Shown here piece by piece: positions 14,170-22,202 of a DNA stretch of 64,000 nt. Both the position numbers and the translations under genes were made by a program. Every line of letters starts with the position of its first letter. The first letter of the stretch is position 1. Under the pieces are notes generated by a model. It was not told where the DNA came from. It made no database searches and worked only from the letters and a program-made list of their open reading frames with translations. Source of the DNA: Bisbaumannia pacifica (GTDB taxonomy: Bacteria > Pseudomonadota > Gammaproteobacteria > Pseudomonadales > Halomonadaceae); NCBI RefSeq assembly GCF_007989625.1, contig NZ_BJUK01000007.1, positions 1 to 64,000 on the forward strand. Direction: 5' to 3'.

Positions 14170-15135
14170 ATGTCCCTACCCAAGTCCGTACAGGCCCAAG
14201 CCGAGGCCGCCCGCCAGCACTTCGAAGCCAAGCCCGAGAATCCCGAGGAGCAGCCCCCCGCTGACCCGGCTCCCGAGGGCGGCGAGCGAAACCCGCAGGA
14301 GGAGCCCCCGGCGCCTGACGAGCCCAAGCCCGAGGAGAAGACGCAACCCGCCGACGATCCCGCCAAGCACGAGCCCAAGGCCGAGGACCCGGATGCACTG
14401 TATTGGAAGCACCGTTTCCAGGTCATCCAGGGCAAGTACAACCGTGAGATCCCGGCGCTGCGCCAGGAGAACGACGAGCTCAAGCAACAGGCGGCCGACA
14501 AGGATCGGCGCATCGCCGAGCTGGAGCAACAGGCCCCCACCGCCGACGGCAGCGGGCTGAGCGACGAGCAGATCGCCCAGTTCCGCACCACCTTCGGCGA
14601 GGACCTGGTGGATTTCGTGGAGCGCATGGTCACCCAGCGTGCGCCGGCACCCCAGGCCGATACCGGCAACACCCGAGAGCTGCAGGAGCGCCTCGAGCGT
14701 CTCGAATCCGAGAAGCAAGAGGACGCCCAGGCACGCTTCTGGGTGAACCTGGAGCAGGCCGTGCCGACGTTCCGGGAGGTCAATGCCGACCCGAAGTTCC
14801 ATCAGTTCCTGGCCCAGTTCGACCCTCAGACCGGCAAGCAGCGTCAGCAGACGCTGAGCGAGGCTCAGCAGGCCCTGGACGCGAAAGGGGTGGCCGACAT
14901 CTTCCGCGCCTACCTCAACCAGGCGGCCCCGGCGCCGCGCCCGACGGTCCCCGAGGAGCAGGTCGAGCCGCGCACCACCCGGGCCACCGAGGCCCCCCAG
15001 GGCAAGAAGCTCTGGACCCGCGCGGATATCAACCAGTTCTACCGGGACAAGACGGCCGGGCGCTACGGCGCCGAGGAGGCCGAACGCCTGGAAGCCGACA
15101 TCTTCGCCGCCCAACGTGAAGGCCGGGTCCGCTGA
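14170..15135 (+). CDS. Capsid scaffolding protein
   Basis: 321 residues. The N-terminal ~70 are Pro/Glu/Lys-rich and disordered; residues ~75-120 form a coiled coil (LRQENDELKQQAADKDRRIAEL); more helices follow, and the C-terminus ends in a basic ARREGRVR-like segment (AAQREGRVR). Composition, acidity and position directly before the capsid gene match scaffolds that guide capsid assembly and then leave. The ATG at 14170 after ACAGGAG is preferred to the in-frame GTG two codons upstream. Confidence 0.8.
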   Translation: MSLPKSVQAQAEAARQHFEAKPENPEEQPPADPAPEGGERNPQEEPPAPDEPKPEEKTQPADDPAKHEPKAEDPDALYWKHRFQVIQGKYNREIPALRQENDELKQQAADKDRRIAELEQQAPTADGSGLSDEQIAQFRTTFGEDLVDFVERMVTQRAPAPQADTGNTRELQERLERLESEKQEDAQARFWVNLEQAVPTFREVNADPKFHQFLAQFDPQTGKQRQQTLSEAQQALDAKGVADIFRAYLNQAAPAPRPTVPEEQVEPRTTRATEAPQGKKLWTRADINQFYRDKTAGRYGAEEAERLEADIFAAQREGRVR

Positions 15136-15158
15136 CCCGGCCGGCGGTTCCCGATTCC

Positions 15159-15172
15159 TCGCCGTGAGGCGA
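15159..15172 (+). promoter_or_regulatory. GNRA hairpin, leader of major capsid gene
   Basis: TCGCC-GTGA-GGCGA, a perfect 5-bp stem with GTGA loop, ends 19 bases before the capsid ATG. The outermost T-A pair replaces G-C of the scaffold copy. Confidence 0.75.
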
Positions 15173-15191
15173 CAGCAAGAGGTAACACACC

Positions 15192-16133
15192 ATGGCAGGT
15201 CCGACTCGTGACGGGAGCCATCCCGACTACTCCAGCTCCTCCACCGCGGGGTTCATCCCCGAGGTGTGGAGCGGCAAGATGGTCGAGAAGCTCTACCAGC
15301 GCACCGTCTTCGCCGAGATCTCGAACACCGACTACGAGGGCGAGATCAAGAACCAGGGCGATACGGTGCAGATCCGTACCACTCCCTCCATCACCATCAA
15401 CGACTACGTCATCGGCGGCGGCCTCAGCTACGAGAAGCCGACCAGCGACAAGGTCGAGCTGCACATCGATCAGGCGAAGTACTTCGCTTTCGAGGTGAAC
15501 GACATCGACGCCTACCAGGCGGACATCAAGCTGATGGACGACTGGTCCGACGATGCCGGCCAGCAGATGAAGATCGCCATCGACAAGGTGATCCTGGGCG
15601 ACGTGTTCGCCGACGCAGCGGCCGAGAACGCCGGCGCAGCGGCGGGCGTCGAGTCCGGCAGCTACAACCTCGGCGAGGCCGGGGCCCCGGTGGCTGTCAC
15701 CAAGGACAACATCCTCGACACCCTGGTGGATTGCGGCTCCGTCCTGGACGAGCAGAACGTCCCCGACGAGAACCGCTGGGTCATTTTGCCCGCGTGGATG
15801 AACGGCATGCTGAAGAAGTCCGACCTGCGCGACGCCAGCGCGATGGGGGATTCCACCAGCGTGTTCCGCAACGGCAAGGTCGGCATGCTCGACCGCTTCA
15901 CCGTCTACGTGTCCAACAACATGTCGAAGGTGACCGACGCGACCACCACTCGCCAGGCCACCAACGTCATGTTCGGCCACAAGAAGGCGCTCACCTTCGC
16001 GTCCCAGATGACCAACATGGAGTCCCTGCCCAACCCGCAGGACTTCGGCAAGCTGGTGCGCGGCCTGAACGTCTTCGGCTACGAGGTCATCGACCCCGAC
16101 GCGATGGGCCACCTCTACGCCGAGCGCGGCTGA
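15192..16133 (+). CDS. Major capsid protein
   Basis: 313 residues, expected to adopt the HK97 fold and form the icosahedral shell. Recognisable elements: an N-terminal arm; FIPEVWSGKMVEKLYQRTVFAEI; GDTVQIRTTPSITINDYVIG (E-loop region); KVELHIDQAKYFAFEVNDID; the spine-helix stretch DDAGQQMKIAIDKVI; then WVILPAWMNGMLKKSDLRDA and a beta-rich A domain with VMFGHKKALTFASQ. Position after the scaffold and before head-tail adaptors fits. A strong terminator follows at once, typical of a highly expressed gene. Confidence 0.9.
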   Translation: MAGPTRDGSHPDYSSSSTAGFIPEVWSGKMVEKLYQRTVFAEISNTDYEGEIKNQGDTVQIRTTPSITINDYVIGGGLSYEKPTSDKVELHIDQAKYFAFEVNDIDAYQADIKLMDDWSDDAGQQMKIAIDKVILGDVFADAAAENAGAAAGVESGSYNLGEAGAPVAVTKDNILDTLVDCGSVLDEQNVPDENRWVILPAWMNGMLKKSDLRDASAMGDSTSVFRNGKVGMLDRFTVYVSNNMSKVTDATTTRQATNVMFGHKKALTFASQMTNMESLPNPQDFGKLVRGLNVFGYEVIDPDAMGHLYAERG

Positions 16134-16137
16134 GCGT

Positions 16138-16169
16138 AACGCCACCCTCCGGGGTGGCGTTCTTCTTCT
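16138..16169 (+). terminator. Strong intrinsic terminator after capsid gene
   Basis: AACGCCACCC (16138-16147) and GGGTGGCGTT (16152-16161) form a perfect 10-bp stem around TCCG, followed by CTTCTTC. Partial read-through is presumably needed for the tail genes downstream. Confidence 0.85.
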
Positions 16170-16189
16170 GATGCAATGAGGACAACGCC

Positions 16190-16552
16190 ATGTCACTGAT
16201 CAAGCAGATCGAAGACGCCGAGACCAAGGATCAGCTGGAGGAGATCGGCAAACAGCCTCCGCTGGGCGTGGACGTCGATAAGCGCAAGGGGGTCGAGACC
16301 ATCCGCGCCGAGCTTCTGGAGCTGGCCGAGGAGCAGGCCGCCCAGGAAGGCACCGGCCAGGAGGAGCCTAGCGCCGCGGACGAGGAGCAGCAGGGCGGCG
16401 ACCAGGGCGAGGAGCGTCCGGCCCAGCAGGCCGCCCAGGAGGCGCCGCGCAAGGACGCCTATCGCGGGCGGCTGCTCAAGCACCGCAAGTCGGGCCGGCT
16501 GTTCCCCTGGACCGCGCAGCTCGCCAAGAAGCGCGACATGCAGGAGGTATAA
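16190..16552 (+). CDS. Hypothetical head-region protein
   Basis: 120 residues. The N-terminal ~45 resemble a small LEM/HeH-like helical module (TKDQLEEIGKQ, VDVDKRKGVETIRAELLEL); an acidic Gln/Glu-rich linker follows, then a basic tail GRLLKHRKSGRLFPWTAQL. Lies between capsid and adaptor genes with GAGGA upstream of the ATG. A minor head role is inferred from position. Confidence 0.55.
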   Translation: MSLIKQIEDAETKDQLEEIGKQPPLGVDVDKRKGVETIRAELLELAEEQAAQEGTGQEEPSAADEEQQGGDQGEERPAQQAAQEAPRKDAYRGRLLKHRKSGRLFPWTAQLAKKRDMQEV

Positions 16553-16555
16553 GCC

Positions 16556-17206
16556 ATGGCGCAGACCGTCGGCGACATCATCAGCAGGGCCAAGCGGATC
16601 CTGCAGGAGCGCGGCCAGGGCGTCCGCTGGACCGACAGCGAGCTGATCGGCTGGCTCAACGAAGCCTATGTCGCCGTCGCCGTCCAGCGACCGGATGCCC
16701 ACGCCAGGGTCGGCATGATCGACCTCCAGGCGGGTGCCCGGCAGACGCTGCCGGCCGACGGGCTGCGCCTCATGGAGGTTCTGTCCGGCGAGTCTGGGCG
16801 CGCCATCCGCGAGACCTCGCGGCGCACGCTGGCCACCATGCGCCCCAACTGGCAGGCCGAGGAGGCCGACAGCGAGTTCGAGTTCTACCTGCACGATGAC
16901 CTCCATCCCGCCGTCTTCTGGGTCTACCCGCCCGCCTTGGCCGGCGCCCGGGTGGAGGCGAGCTATGTCGCCACGCCTGCGCAGCACAACACGGCTTCGC
17001 TGTCAGCGGTCGAGGCCAGCGCCATCAGCGTCAGCGATCGCTACGCCACGGCGCTTCTCGACTTCGTGCTCTACCGCGCCTTCGCCAAGGATGCCGAGGC
17101 GCAGGCCAACCAGGCGCGTTCTCAAGGCCACTACCAGGCCTTCGCGGCCGCCATGGGCGGCAAGGTCCAGGGCGACACGCTGATCGGAGGCACCGATGAC
17201 GCTTGA
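16556..17206 (+). CDS. Head-tail adaptor, DUF6682-like
   Basis: 216 residues. It opens with TVGDIISRAKRILQERGQGVRW, then ELIGWLNEAYVAVAVQRPDA, and later SDRYATALLDFVLYRAFAKDAE, a helical pattern shared with podovirus adaptor proteins (gp4-like) that attach beneath the portal. It overlaps the next gene by 11 bases. The adaptor role rests on family resemblance and position. Confidence 0.7.
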   Translation: MAQTVGDIISRAKRILQERGQGVRWTDSELIGWLNEAYVAVAVQRPDAHARVGMIDLQAGARQTLPADGLRLMEVLSGESGRAIRETSRRTLATMRPNWQAEEADSEFEFYLHDDLHPAVFWVYPPALAGARVEASYVATPAQHNTASLSAVEASAISVSDRYATALLDFVLYRAFAKDAEAQANQARSQGHYQAFAAAMGGKVQGDTLIGGTDDA

Positions 17207-17753
17207 TGAGCTGATGGCGGACGTGGCGCTGGAGGTGCCGGACGCCCCGCGCGCCTCGATCCGCGACATGATCCGCTGGGCGGCCCGGGAGCTCTGCACC
17301 GAGGCCGACGCCTGGGTGACCGAGGAGGGGCCGGTGATCTACGGTGCCGATTCCGATTATCCGGCCATCGTGGCGCCCGCCGGCGAGCCGCTGCGCATCG
17401 TTTCGCTCACTCTGGGCGGCCGAGAGGTCGGCCAGGGCGATCAGTTCGAGCAGCGCTCGCCTACCGACATCCACTTCTACCGCCAGCCCGGCGAGTCCGT
17501 GGTCAATGGCCGCCTGGCGTGCCGACCCCGCCCCGGTGAGATGCCGCCTGACGCGGTGACCTCCCGCTGGGCTAGCGCCATCGGCGACGGCGCTCGCTGG
17601 CGACTGCTGCTGCTGCCGCAGCCGTGGCGCAACCCGGAGCTTGCCTCCTACTACCAGCAACGCTTCCTGGCAGGCATTGCCGATGCCAGGCAGCACTCCC
17701 GACTCGGCCATGCCCGAGGAGGCGCTCGCGTGATGATGCGGCGCTTCATCTGA
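17196..17753 (+). CDS. Hypothetical tail/head-completion protein
   Basis: 185 residues. Helical N-terminus (LDELMADVALEVPDAP, IRDMIRWAARELC), then beta-rich middle, then helical LASYYQQRFLAGIADARQHS and a basic end. The pattern resembles adaptors and stoppers that follow DUF6682 proteins. The start overlaps the upstream gene; the stop is followed by a GAGA-loop hairpin. Confidence 0.6.
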   Translation: MTLDELMADVALEVPDAPRASIRDMIRWAARELCTEADAWVTEEGPVIYGADSDYPAIVAPAGEPLRIVSLTLGGREVGQGDQFEQRSPTDIHFYRQPGESVVNGRLACRPRPGEMPPDAVTSRWASAIGDGARWRLLLLPQPWRNPELASYYQQRFLAGIADARQHSRLGHARGGARVMMRRFI

Positions 17754-17769
17754 CCACCCACTCCCCAAC

Positions 17770-17783
17770 TTGCCGAGAGGTAA
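17770..17783 (+). promoter_or_regulatory. GNRA-type hairpin with GAGA loop
   Basis: TTGCC-GAGA-GGTAA, a 5-bp stem including one G-T wobble, with GAGA loop, ends five bases before the ATG at 17789. Its 3' arm carries the GAGAGG that would serve as ribosome site. Confidence 0.6.
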
Positions 17784-17788
17784 CACCC

Positions 17789-18214
17789 ATGGGAGCCATG
17801 TCGAACTACCTGGAGCAGCGGATGATCAATGCCACGCTGCGCGGCGACAACTTCACCGCGCCGGCCGTGGCCGATCTTCACCTCGCCCTGTTCACCGCCG
17901 ACCCCACCGATGAAAACACCACAGCCAACGAGGTTACGGAGGCCTGGTACGGCCGCAAGCCGACCGGCAACTGGTCGAGCCCGAGCGTTGATGTGGAGGG
18001 GCGCACACGGACCGACAACGCCACCAGCATCACTTTCGATGCCGTCCAGGACGGCGACCCTGCCCACACGATCACCATCACCCACATCGGCATCTATGAC
18101 GCCGACGTGGCCGGCAACCTGCTCTACCACGAGGCGCTGACCACGCCCAAGACCCTGGAAGTGGGCGACGTGATCTCCTTCGCGGCCGGCGCCCTGATCC
18201 TGCGCCTCGATTAA
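17789..18214 (+). CDS. Virion protein of the 'LxLALFTADPTD' family
   Basis: 141 residues. The N-terminal MSNYLEQRMINATLRG and VADLHLALFTADPTDE are hallmarks of a small virion protein family often annotated as tail fibre or minor tail protein; the remainder is beta-rich (TITITHIGIYDADVAGNLLYH). It probably contributes to tail or head-fibre structure. The ATG at 17789 is set by the overlap of the leader hairpin with the ribosome site. Confidence 0.6.
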   Translation: MGAMSNYLEQRMINATLRGDNFTAPAVADLHLALFTADPTDENTTANEVTEAWYGRKPTGNWSSPSVDVEGRTRTDNATSITFDAVQDGDPAHTITITHIGIYDADVAGNLLYHEALTTPKTLEVGDVISFAAGALILRLD

Positions 18215-18224
18215 GGAGTAACCG

Positions 18225-19421
18225 ATGCTCAACGGCTCCCGTTTCAACGGCGCGGCGTACAGTGCCGGGTCGGGCGGCGTTCGCGTGCTGCTGGCCTCCG
18301 CGGTGCTGGCGGTCTCCGCCACGGGGGCCGCGGAGCCGTTGCGCACCCAGCATGGCGGGACGAATGCGCCTGTCCAGGCGTCGTTCTATGGGCCGCGGGC
18401 GGTTGCCGACAGGGCGGCCGCTGCCATCGGCTACCCGACCGCGACATTCGATGTCTATCGGCCCTGGGATCTGGCCGCTGCCGAGCTGATGGCCAGCGCC
18501 AACCTGGCGCCGGACCACCTGGTGTTGCGCGCCGGTCTTTCCGAGCCGCTGTCGTCTGCATCCCTGTCGGCCGAGGCCATTCGCTACGCCTTCTTCTCGA
18601 GCCTGCAGGCGGAGGCAGCTTTCGATCCCGTCCAGGCCTGGGGCATTCGCCCCGGGGTGGCCGGGATTGCGGTGACGGCCGAGGGCGAAGTCCGGGCCAC
18701 GCGAGAGCATCCTGGCGATACCTCGCTGTCCGTGTCGGCGGTGGCCGAGTTCAACGGTGACGTCTATGCCGGCGGAATCACCACCTTCGAGCCCGGCGCA
18801 TCGCTGTTCGCGGAGGCGCACCTCAACGGTATTCAGCCCGGCTACGCCGCCCTGGCACCTGATATCTCCCTGGGGGTGAGCGGCGACAGGCTGGCCGGCG
18901 GCCGCGTCGATGGTGGCGTGGATTCCTGGTTCGAGGCCTCGGCCCTTCCCGGGCGGGGCACCCTGGTGGATGAAGGGCTGGTCACCGCCGAGCTGACCGC
19001 CGTGTGGTGGGCCTTCAACTACGAAACCGCCACGATCACCGCATCTGCCGCGCTGACCGCCAGCCCGACGCGGATCGCGGCAGGCGCCGGACTGATGGAC
19101 GTGTCGGCGACGGCTCGCTCTCAGTGGTCGCTGATCATCGAGCCGCGCAAGAGCATGGTGGGGGCGAGCGCATCGCTGTCTGCCACGGCGTGGCGCATCC
19201 GTCCGACGTCCGCCGACGCGACCGTTGTCGGCGGGGCCTCCGCCTACGGCAACCGGATCACCCACAGCGGCGCCGTCATGGAGGGCGTGGGCTCGGTGAT
19301 CCGCAATCGCCTGAGCGTCAACCTCACCAATCCCGCCCCGCCGAATCGCCAGATGACCGTGCCCCAGGAGGATCGCGTCATGGTGGTTCCGGCGGATAAC
19401 CGAACCATGGTGGTGACCTGA
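18225..19421 (+). CDS. Beta-repeat virion protein
   Basis: 398 residues rich in Ala/Ser/Thr/Val with repeated short strands of the type ASAxLSATAxRI and AEFNGDVYAG, suggesting a repetitive beta fold. The C-terminus has VPQEDRVMVVPADNRTMVV, a repeated R-x-M-x-V motif seen near the ends of podovirus tail proteins. ATG after AAGGAG; stop and next start overlap (TGATG). A fibre or decoration role is inferred. Confidence 0.5.
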   Translation: MLNGSRFNGAAYSAGSGGVRVLLASAVLAVSATGAAEPLRTQHGGTNAPVQASFYGPRAVADRAAAAIGYPTATFDVYRPWDLAAAELMASANLAPDHLVLRAGLSEPLSSASLSAEAIRYAFFSSLQAEAAFDPVQAWGIRPGVAGIAVTAEGEVRATREHPGDTSLSVSAVAEFNGDVYAGGITTFEPGASLFAEAHLNGIQPGYAALAPDISLGVSGDRLAGGRVDGGVDSWFEASALPGRGTLVDEGLVTAELTAVWWAFNYETATITASAALTASPTRIAAGAGLMDVSATARSQWSLIIEPRKSMVGASASLSATAWRIRPTSADATVVGGASAYGNRITHSGAVMEGVGSVIRNRLSVNLTNPAPPNRQMTVPQEDRVMVVPADNRTMVVT

Positions 19422-19717
19422 TGGCCATTCTTGGCACGCACACGATGCAGCCCGCCGACGAGTGGGACTACGACATCGACTACAACCGCTGGCTGCCGGC
19501 CTCGGACGGTCTGTCCGAGAATGTGGCGCCCAATGTCTCGGTATCGCCTGAAGGCCTGGCTGTCGAGTCGGTCACGCGCGACTACGACAACCGCCGCGTC
19601 AAGGTGTGGCTGTCGGGCGGCGAAGACGGCACCCGCTACAAGGTCGAGGTGACCACGCGAAGCCGAGAGGGGCGCGTCCGCCAGGACGAGTTCTTCGTCA
19701 TCGTAAGGAACTTCTGA
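19421..19717 (+). CDS. Fiber-tail adaptor-like protein
   Basis: 98 residues matching the small 'phage fiber-tail adaptor' pattern: DEWDYDIDYNRWLPASDG, VSVSPEGLAVESV, then VKVWLSGGEDGTRYKVEV and a final strand. Predicted single beta-sandwich linking fibre to tail. It precedes the receptor-binding gene by one base. Confidence 0.65.
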   Translation: MAILGTHTMQPADEWDYDIDYNRWLPASDGLSENVAPNVSVSPEGLAVESVTRDYDNRRVKVWLSGGEDGTRYKVEVTTRSREGRVRQDEFFVIVRNF

Positions 19718-19718
19718 C

Positions 19719-21617
19719 ATGGCAGAGATCTACGCCAACAACGCCCGCGGCAAGCTGGCATCGCCAGTCACCTCGGGCGACACCAGCCTGCCGCTCCAGG
19801 CGGGGCACTCCCTGATCGATCCCGGGGACGACTGGTACCGGGCCACGCTGTATCGCTGGGAGTTCACCAGCGAGGGCATCCGCGAGTTCGATCACGAGAT
19901 CGTCAAGGTGACCGCCCTGTCGGCGGACACCCTGACTGTGGAGCGCGGACTGGAGGGCACCACGCCTCAGGCATTCGACCCCGACACACCGGTCGAGCTC
20001 CGGATGACCTCCGGCAGCCTACGCGACGTGGTAATCCCCTGGAGGCAGGTGAGCGGCATGCCAAACCTCACCCGCGCTGTCACCCAGACCCTGGTGGCGC
20101 CGCCGGAGATACGTGACATCGACACCTGGGAGATCGACGCCAGCGCCCTGAGCCGCCACAGCGGCGGGAGCGTGGCCTTGTTCGAGGTGGTCTGGTGGGA
20201 CGACACTACCGAGACGATTGCGGCCAATGGCGGCGCGGCGACGCTGTCCCGGGCCGTGGACCAGCCCATCGGCGGAACCGTATCGGCCACGGTGCGCGCC
20301 CTGGACGACATCGGCAACGCCAGCGACAGCGAGACGGTGACGGCGAATGTGATTGCTAACAGCGCCCCGGCAGGGCCCATCATGATCGGTGCCCCCACCC
20401 AGACGGCCAAAAGCGGCACCTTCCAGGCCTCCTTCAGCGGCGCTACCGACCCCGACGGTGACCCGCTTACCTACACCGTCACCGACCCCGGCGTCTTCAC
20501 TTTCGCCAAGGCCTCCGACATCGCCGAGGGCGAGATCGTCGAGGTCACGACGCCAGAGGTCGAGGCCGACACGGACGTGACCTTCAGCGTGGTGGCCGAG
20601 GATAGCCAGGGCGCCCAGTCGGCCGTGTACAGCAAAACCGTCACGGTGCTCGCCTCGCAGGTGGTTGGCGTTGAGATGATCGCCACCGGCGGCCCGGGCG
20701 GCACCTGGGGGCACATCGACGAGGCCGGCGCCGCCATCGCCTCGCCCACGACCAGCTGGTTCAACGGCCACCCGGTGTTCGGCGGCATCGGCGATATCAC
20801 GGTGGACGGCCAGGACATGGTCGAGATCCCCAAGTTCTACTGGAGACGCGGCACCTCGGCCGGCGGCAACCCGGCCTGGTGGATCAACGACCGGCCTATG
20901 GCGGGGTTTACCGTACATCCGGCCTTCGTGCTCGATGGCGTTGAAGTGGACAGCTTCCAAGTGGGCAAATACCAGGCCTCGCTCTCCGGTGGCAAGTTGC
21001 AGTCGATCCCCGGGGTGTTACCGGAGACAGACACTGCGATCGCCCAGCTCATGAGTGCTGCCGAGGCGCGCAATGTCGGTGGTGTCGAGGGCTTCCGCAT
21101 GTGGCACTACGATATGTGGCTGGCGATCCAGTGGCTGTACCTTGTCGAGATGGCCAGCATGGACTGCAAGACCGCCACCGGCGAGGGACGGATCGCCGCA
21201 TCGGGAGCGGCCAACGTCGATGCCGCCGACGTGGCCGAGGCTACCTATCGCGGGATGGTGGGGCTGTGGGGCAACGTCGCTATGAGCCTGGATGGAGTGC
21301 GGACGTTATCCAGCGTGCTGGAGCGCCGCACCTACAACGGCGGCTGGAACAGTGCCGGCGAGGCCGTCCCGAACGGTGGCTCGTTTCAGTATCCGATCAC
21401 CTTCCGCGCCGGCGACGAGCAGTTCATCGCCGACACTTTCACGGCAACAAGCGACAACACCGCGACGCTGCCGGATAGCCGGCGCTGGAGGGGTAGCGGG
21501 GAGTATTACCCGCTCGTGGGCGGAACCTCCCCTGACTCGGGTCTCTGGTCTGTGAATTGCTCATACGCCACTGCGGGTTCCTACAACGCCAGTACGCGCA
21601 TCGCCCGTATCGTTTAA
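19719..21617 (+). CDS. Receptor-binding tail protein, cadherin-like plus C-type-lectin-like domain
   Basis: 632 residues. The N-terminal ~110 are an attachment region (YANNARGKLASPVTSGDTSL, VTALSADTLTVERGLEGT). Residues about 215-310 are an Ig/cadherin-like module with ATDPDGDPLTYTVTDPG. Residues about 320-632 resemble the C-type-lectin/FGE fold of phage receptor proteins such as Mtd: VEIPKFYWRRGT, FRMWHYDMWLAIQWLYLVEM, and an end of the form SYATAGSYNASTRIARIV. In diversity-generating systems that end is the variable region, but no reverse transcriptase is found here. It probably determines host attachment. Confidence 0.65.
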   Translation: MAEIYANNARGKLASPVTSGDTSLPLQAGHSLIDPGDDWYRATLYRWEFTSEGIREFDHEIVKVTALSADTLTVERGLEGTTPQAFDPDTPVELRMTSGSLRDVVIPWRQVSGMPNLTRAVTQTLVAPPEIRDIDTWEIDASALSRHSGGSVALFEVVWWDDTTETIAANGGAATLSRAVDQPIGGTVSATVRALDDIGNASDSETVTANVIANSAPAGPIMIGAPTQTAKSGTFQASFSGATDPDGDPLTYTVTDPGVFTFAKASDIAEGEIVEVTTPEVEADTDVTFSVVAEDSQGAQSAVYSKTVTVLASQVVGVEMIATGGPGGTWGHIDEAGAAIASPTTSWFNGHPVFGGIGDITVDGQDMVEIPKFYWRRGTSAGGNPAWWINDRPMAGFTVHPAFVLDGVEVDSFQVGKYQASLSGGKLQSIPGVLPETDTAIAQLMSAAEARNVGGVEGFRMWHYDMWLAIQWLYLVEMASMDCKTATGEGRIAASGAANVDAADVAEATYRGMVGLWGNVAMSLDGVRTLSSVLERRTYNGGWNSAGEAVPNGGSFQYPITFRAGDEQFIADTFTATSDNTATLPDSRRWRGSGEYYPLVGGTSPDSGLWSVNCSYATAGSYNASTRIARIV

Positions 21618-21629
21618 AGGAGGTCACGA

Positions 21630-22202
21630 ATGCAGGTTATCACCACCTCGACCGGCCGCGCCCTGGAGCACGACGGCGAGCAGGTGCCACTGCCGGCTCT
21701 GCCGGTGGACGCCACCGTCCACGCCTACACCACACCCGCCGGCCTGTGGGTCGGTATTCAGGAGCCTGGCCAGCTCCGCCCAGTCTACCCCGGGGCGGGC
21801 GGCCAGCGCCTCGGCGCCCTCGAGCTGGAGGCTGACCCCGCCGCCGTTGCCGCTCAGTGCAAAGCGCGCCTCGTCGCCGAGCTCGAGCCACAGCGTAAGG
21901 CGGCTGAGGCCGAGGGCGTGATGATCAATGGCGTGCGCTACGCCGGTGATCCCAGTAACCGCCAGGCCCTGGGTGAGGCGCTGGAGTATGCCGCCTCCGC
22001 AGGCGTCACGACCTTCTCCGGCTGGAAGGATTCGGACGACCAGTTCCACGCGGAACATCCCGTCGCCGACGTGCAGGCCGCCTACGAGGCCATCGGGCAT
22101 CGCCGTAGCGCCCTGATCGCGCTCGAGGGCCAATATGCCGCCCAGGTCATAGATGGCACCCTGGTCAGCGTTGCGGGGCTGAGCTGGGAGGTGTCGCAGT
22201 GA
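21630..22202 (+). CDS. DUF4376-domain tail fibre-associated protein
   Basis: 190 residues. The first ~65 are beta-rich (DATVHAYTTPAGLWVGIQEPG); after a helical linker the C-terminal ~100 match DUF4376: GVMINGVRYAGDPSNRQAL, TFSGWKDSDDQFH, then VQAAYEAIGHRRSALIALE. Such domains occur in tail-fibre assembly and accessory proteins. A very strong ribosome site (AAAGGAGG) precedes the ATG; the stop overlaps the next GTG start. Confidence 0.65.
   Translation: MQVITTSTGRALEHDGEQVPLPALPVDATVHAYTTPAGLWVGIQEPGQLRPVYPGAGGQRLGALELEADPAAVAAQCKARLVAELEPQRKAAEAEGVMINGVRYAGDPSNRQALGEALEYAASAGVTTFSGWKDSDDQFHAEHPVADVQAAYEAIGHRRSALIALEGQYAAQVIDGTLVSVAGLSWEVSQ

Noticed and set aside
19719-22202. Diversity-generating retroelement next to the lectin-like tail protein
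   Set aside because: No reverse transcriptase or template/variable repeat pair was found on either strand within the prophage part of the window.
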